The notes beneath the pieces were generated by a model. That model was not told the origin of the DNA. It saw only the letters and a program-made list of their open reading frames with translations, and made no database searches. A stretch of 7,075 nucleotides of DNA from Burkholderiaceae bacterium (GTDB lineage: Bacteria; Pseudomonadota; Gammaproteobacteria; Burkholderiales; Burkholderiaceae_C). This document shows, piece by piece, positions 5,000 through 7,075 of this stretch (the stretch's first letter is position 1; each line of letters begins with the position of its first letter). The DNA lies in the NCBI GenBank assembly GCA_023262365.1, contig JALRBF010000104.1:1-7075 (forward strand), read 5' to 3'. A program made the translations under genes and the position numbers.

Positions 5000-6476
5000 A
5001 GTCCGTCTCGTTGGCCAACACGGTTTTTAACGATGCCGCCCCACGCAACCACGGCTGGCTGGGCACCCCAGCCCGCGCGGCGTAGGCCTTGGCGCGGTCA
5101 AAGCCGTTAAACGGCCCCGACACCACCACGTAATGCCGCTTGCCACTGGGTTTGCGAGCGGCCACCACCCGCGCGCGGCGCAACTGCGGGTGCTGCTGCA
5201 ACCACGCCTTGGCGGCTGTCCACTCGTCCAACGAGGCATGCTGCACCAACCACACCCCACGCGGCATGCGGCGCACCCAATCGCGCGCTGCGGCCAAGCT
5301 GGCGTCCCACTCAGGCTGCGCGGGGACAAGCTCCTCCACTTTACTATCGGCAGCAACCTCGGCTTCTGTAGCCGCTGGCGCCGGCGGTGTCACTTGAGGC
5401 GCCGCCGCCGGTGGGGTTGATGCAGGCGCGGCGGGGGCCAGCGTCACAGAAGATGTGAGCGCCGGCAAGGGTGTGGGCGCCTCCGGCGGCGGCGTGGTTG
5501 GTGCAACTGGTGCAGCTGGTGCGGCCGGCGGTGCTTCGGCCGAAGCCGCCGGGGCCATGGGCTGGGGCAGCGCCGCAGGTGGGCTGGGCGTAGGCGCCAC
5601 GGCGGGGGCCGCCGCAGGCACCGAATCGGTCGCAGACGGGGCCGCCACGGACTGCCATTGGGTGTGCAACCAATCCATGGCTTGCTGGCGCTGCTGCGGA
5701 TACCACGCCAGCACCAAGGCCGCCGCCAACACCAGCAGCGCCAGCGTCAACCCCACCACACGCGTACCCGCGCGCGTGGCCTCGGGCGCAGCCTCGGGTA
5801 AATCGGGCGCTGGGTCGGTGACCTCGGTCAATGCCCCCACCGCCTCCTGCGCCGGTGACAACGCCACTGCCTCGGGCGCACCCAGGCGCCCAAGCAAGGC
5901 CTGCACATCGGCCTCAAAACCCATCAATCGCCCCACGTGGCGCATGGCCTGCGCCTCGGCGTCGTTGGGCGGATTCACGGGCCAACGCAGCATGCGCCGC
6001 CCGGTTTCGGCCTGGCTTGCCGCCGGCCCGCCCAGCAGCAGCACCAAGCGCACATTGGCCCCCGGAAAGTCATGCACCAGCCGCAGCAACAGCTGCAGCT
6101 CGTCGCCGCGCGCGAGCTTGGCATCGTGCAACACCCACACACTGGCGGGCACGTTGGGGCCATCGGCGCGACGCGCCTGCTCCACCGAGATCGGCGCCAG
6201 CGCCTCGTTGAATCGCTGCAACAACGCCTCGGTGTTGGACGGGTAGTACACCTCCACCTTCATTTGCGGCGTTTGGCGCAAGCGCCGCACCAACATCCTG
6301 CCGTAGTGCGCCAGCACCTCGTCGTTGTCGCAAGCCAGCGTCACGCTTTGCTTGTCTTCGCTCAAGACGCGCACGGCTTGGTCCATGCGCGCGCGATCGT
6401 CGTCACGAAAAAACATATCCTCAGCGTTCATCACCGAGGGCTGCCAGTTGGGGTCGTATCGGGCGGGTGGTTCCAT
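4998..6476 (-). CDS. DamX-like membrane protein: degenerate ATPase fold plus SPOR domain
   Basis: This encodes 492 residues from the ATG at 6476; a TTG two codons upstream is less likely. Residues 35-200 follow the strand/helix layout of ExeA/DamX-type AAA ATPases. The Walker A position is replaced by VTLACDNDEVLAHYGRML (45-62, no GK[ST]), and the Walker B region reads VWVLHDAK (113-120) rather than hhhhDEAQ, followed by ELQLLLRLVHDFP and VRLVLLLGGP. It therefore looks unable to hydrolyse ATP. A membrane helix (about 238-258) leads to a Pro/Ala-rich periplasmic linker (279-385) and a C-terminal SPOR domain (about 405-489). The end of that domain, HYVVVSGPFNGFDRAKAYA then PWLRGAASLKTV, resembles DamX. 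SPOR domains bind denuded peptidoglycan glycans, usually at division sites. Here the gene follows flhB by 33 bases, so a role in placing or anchoring the flagellum at the young pole is a reasonable inference. A general division role is the alternative. Confidence 0.82.
   Translation of the reverse strand: MEPPARYDPNWQPSVMNAEDMFFRDDDRARMDQAVRVLSEDKQSVTLACDNDEVLAHYGRMLVRRLRQTPQMKVEVYYPSNTEALLQRFNEALAPISVEQARRADGPNVPASVWVLHDAKLARGDELQLLLRLVHDFPGANVRLVLLLGGPAASQAETGRRMLRWPVNPPNDAEAQAMRHVGRLMGFEADVQALLGRLGAPEAVALSPAQEAVGALTEVTDPAPDLPEAAPEATRAGTRVVGLTLALLVLAAALVLAWYPQQRQQAMDWLHTQWQSVAAPSATDSVPAAAPAVAPTPSPPAALPQPMAPAASAEAPPAAPAAPVAPTTPPPEAPTPLPALTSSVTLAPAAPASTPPAAAPQVTPPAPAATEAEVAADSKVEELVPAQPEWDASLAAARDWVRRMPRGVWLVQHASLDEWTAAKAWLQQHPQLRRARVVAARKPSGKRHYVVVSGPFNGFDRAKAYAARAGVPSQPWLRGAASLKTVLANETD
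5497..5523 (-). repeat. Short 9-bp tandem repeat in the Pro/Ala linker
   Basis: On the plus strand three 9-base units (GTTGGTGCA, ACTGGTGCA, GCTGGTGCG) follow each other. On the coding strand they encode the AAPAAPVAP-like part of the SPOR protein's periplasmic linker. In-frame units suggest the linker length can drift by slippage without a frameshift. Confidence 0.5.
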
Positions 6477-6509
6477 GAGCAATCAGGTTACGCGGGTCTG
6501 CGCATTGTC

Positions 6510-7075
6510 TCAGCCCCGCTGCCCAGTCGCGTCAAAGCGCATCTCAGGCGGCACCTGTGGCGTCGGCTTGGTCATGGCCACTCGCCCTGGGCGAACCGCG
6601 GCCAGGCTAAACACATAGGCAATCACCTGCGCCACGGCCAGGTACAAGGCCTCGGGTATCGGTCGCTCCACCTCGGTGGTAAAGAACAGCGCACGAGCCA
6701 GGGGCGGCGCCTCAAAAATTGGCACCCCATGCCGGTTGGCCTCTTCGCGAATCTGCTGCGCCATCAGGTCAGCCCCCTTGGCCACCAGCGTGGGCGCCCC
6801 GTCACCTGCGGGGTCGTACGCCAAGGCAACGGCAAAGTGCTCGGGGTTGGTAATCACCACATCGGCGTCTTTAACTTTTTGCATCATGCGCGCGTTGGAC
6901 ATCTCGCGCTGACGCCGACGAATTTGCGCTTTCACCTCGGGGCGTCCCTCAATGTCTTTGAGCTCGTCTTTAACCTCTTGCTTGGTCATGCGCATGCGCT
7001 TGAGAAAGTCGTACTTCTGCCATGGCACATCAATGGCGGCAATCAACACCAGGCTTAGCGTCACGTAAAGCGCCG
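6510..7075 (-). CDS. flhB: Flagellar export apparatus protein FlhB (C-terminal part)
   Basis: The 5' end lies beyond the window; 187 residues are visible. They begin at the end of the last membrane helix (ALYVTLSLVLIAAIDVPWQKY). The cytoplasmic linker and domain follow: MTKQEVKDELKDIEGRPEVK, RQREMSNARMM and DADVVITNPEHFAVALAYDP. FlhB is a core part of the flagellar type III export gate and switches substrate from rod/hook to filament after self-cleavage between Asn and Pro of the NPTH motif. Here the motif is NPEH (6837-6848), keeping Asn, Pro and His. Downstream VAKGADLMAQQIREEANRHG and IPEALYLAVAQVIAYVF are typical. A short tail rich in Pro and Thr ends the protein. The next gene is not flhA but a SPOR-domain protein 33 bases away, an unusual neighbour. 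Confidence 0.95.
   Translation of the reverse strand, partial: ALYVTLSLVLIAAIDVPWQKYDFLKRMRMTKQEVKDELKDIEGRPEVKAQIRRRQREMSNARMMQKVKDADVVITNPEHFAVALAYDPAGDGAPTLVAKGADLMAQQIREEANRHGVPIFEAPPLARALFFTTEVERPIPEALYLAVAQVIAYVFSLAAVRPGRVAMTKPTPQVPPEMRFDATGQRG

Noticed and set aside
4987..5052. N-terminal extension of the 117-residue protein to an upstream start at 5052
   Set aside because: It would overlap the SPOR gene by 55 bases, whereas the ATG at 4986 has a well-placed GAGGGA just ahead of it.
5455..6246. Long plus-strand open frame opposite the SPOR gene
   Set aside because: It is Ala/Gly/Ser-rich sequence of the kind produced opposite a GC-rich gene. The minus frame has recognisable domains, and there is no ribosome site or family match on the plus strand.
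6861..6873. TAAA and GCCGAT on the minus strand inside flhB, resembling sigma-28 boxes
   Set aside because: The boxes are 3 bases apart instead of the roughly 15 needed between TAAA and GCCGAT, and they lie inside coding sequence.
5937..7058. 373-codon plus-strand open frame across flhB and the SPOR gene
   Set aside because: It spans two convincing minus-strand genes and their intergenic gap, is His/Arg/Gln-rich without domains, and flhB is certain on the other strand.

Overview
The window is part of a chromosomal flagellar locus from a GC-rich Gram-negative bacterium. The gene set indicates a polar flagellate: a FlrA/FleQ-type sigma-54 activator, a PomAB-type (sodium-type) stator and FlhB. 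Base composition and protein style suggest a betaproteobacterium such as Burkholderiales/Comamonadaceae, but no rRNA or other firm taxonomic marker is present, so that is a guess. I see no mobile element, tRNA, rRNA or CRISPR array. The longest stretch without a gene is about 200 bases.

Left part (1-1162): the C-terminal third of a FlrA/FleQ-like regulator runs rightward. Its stop codon overlaps by 4 bases the stop of a leftward gene for a small lipoprotein with a DUF1566/Lcl-C-type domain and six cysteines. Centre (1163-3601): a 198-bp divergent promoter region is followed by a stator operon, pomA then pomB, closed by a strong, probably bidirectional terminator. The divergent region carries two sigma-28 (FliA) promoter matches back to back, both with exactly 11-nt spacers. 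One faces the stator genes and the other faces the lipoprotein. This suggests that the two are made together, late in flagellar assembly, and that the lipoprotein may be an uncharacterised stator or motor accessory.

Right part (3620-7075): a leftward operon-like run starts with flhB (truncated by the window edge). It continues with a 492-residue membrane protein that joins an apparently dead ExeA/DamX-like ATPase fold, one membrane helix, a Pro/Ala-rich linker and a DamX-like SPOR domain. Next come a 117-residue basic protein with a C-terminal coiled coil and a 329-residue single-pass protein with a long periplasmic coiled coil. The last two have no family I recognise. Tight spacing (33, 11 and 23 bases) argues for co-transcription with flhB. 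A peptidoglycan-binding SPOR protein and a periplasmic coiled-coil protein could form a cell-envelope module that positions or anchors the polar flagellum. This is the best candidate here for an undescribed system.

Two further oddities lie in PomB. It has four regularly spaced cysteines (C-x2-C-x2-C-x2-C) just before its membrane helix. It also has an apparent second copy of the helix-strand that precedes the OmpA-like domain, separated from the first by about 130 mostly low-complexity residues.
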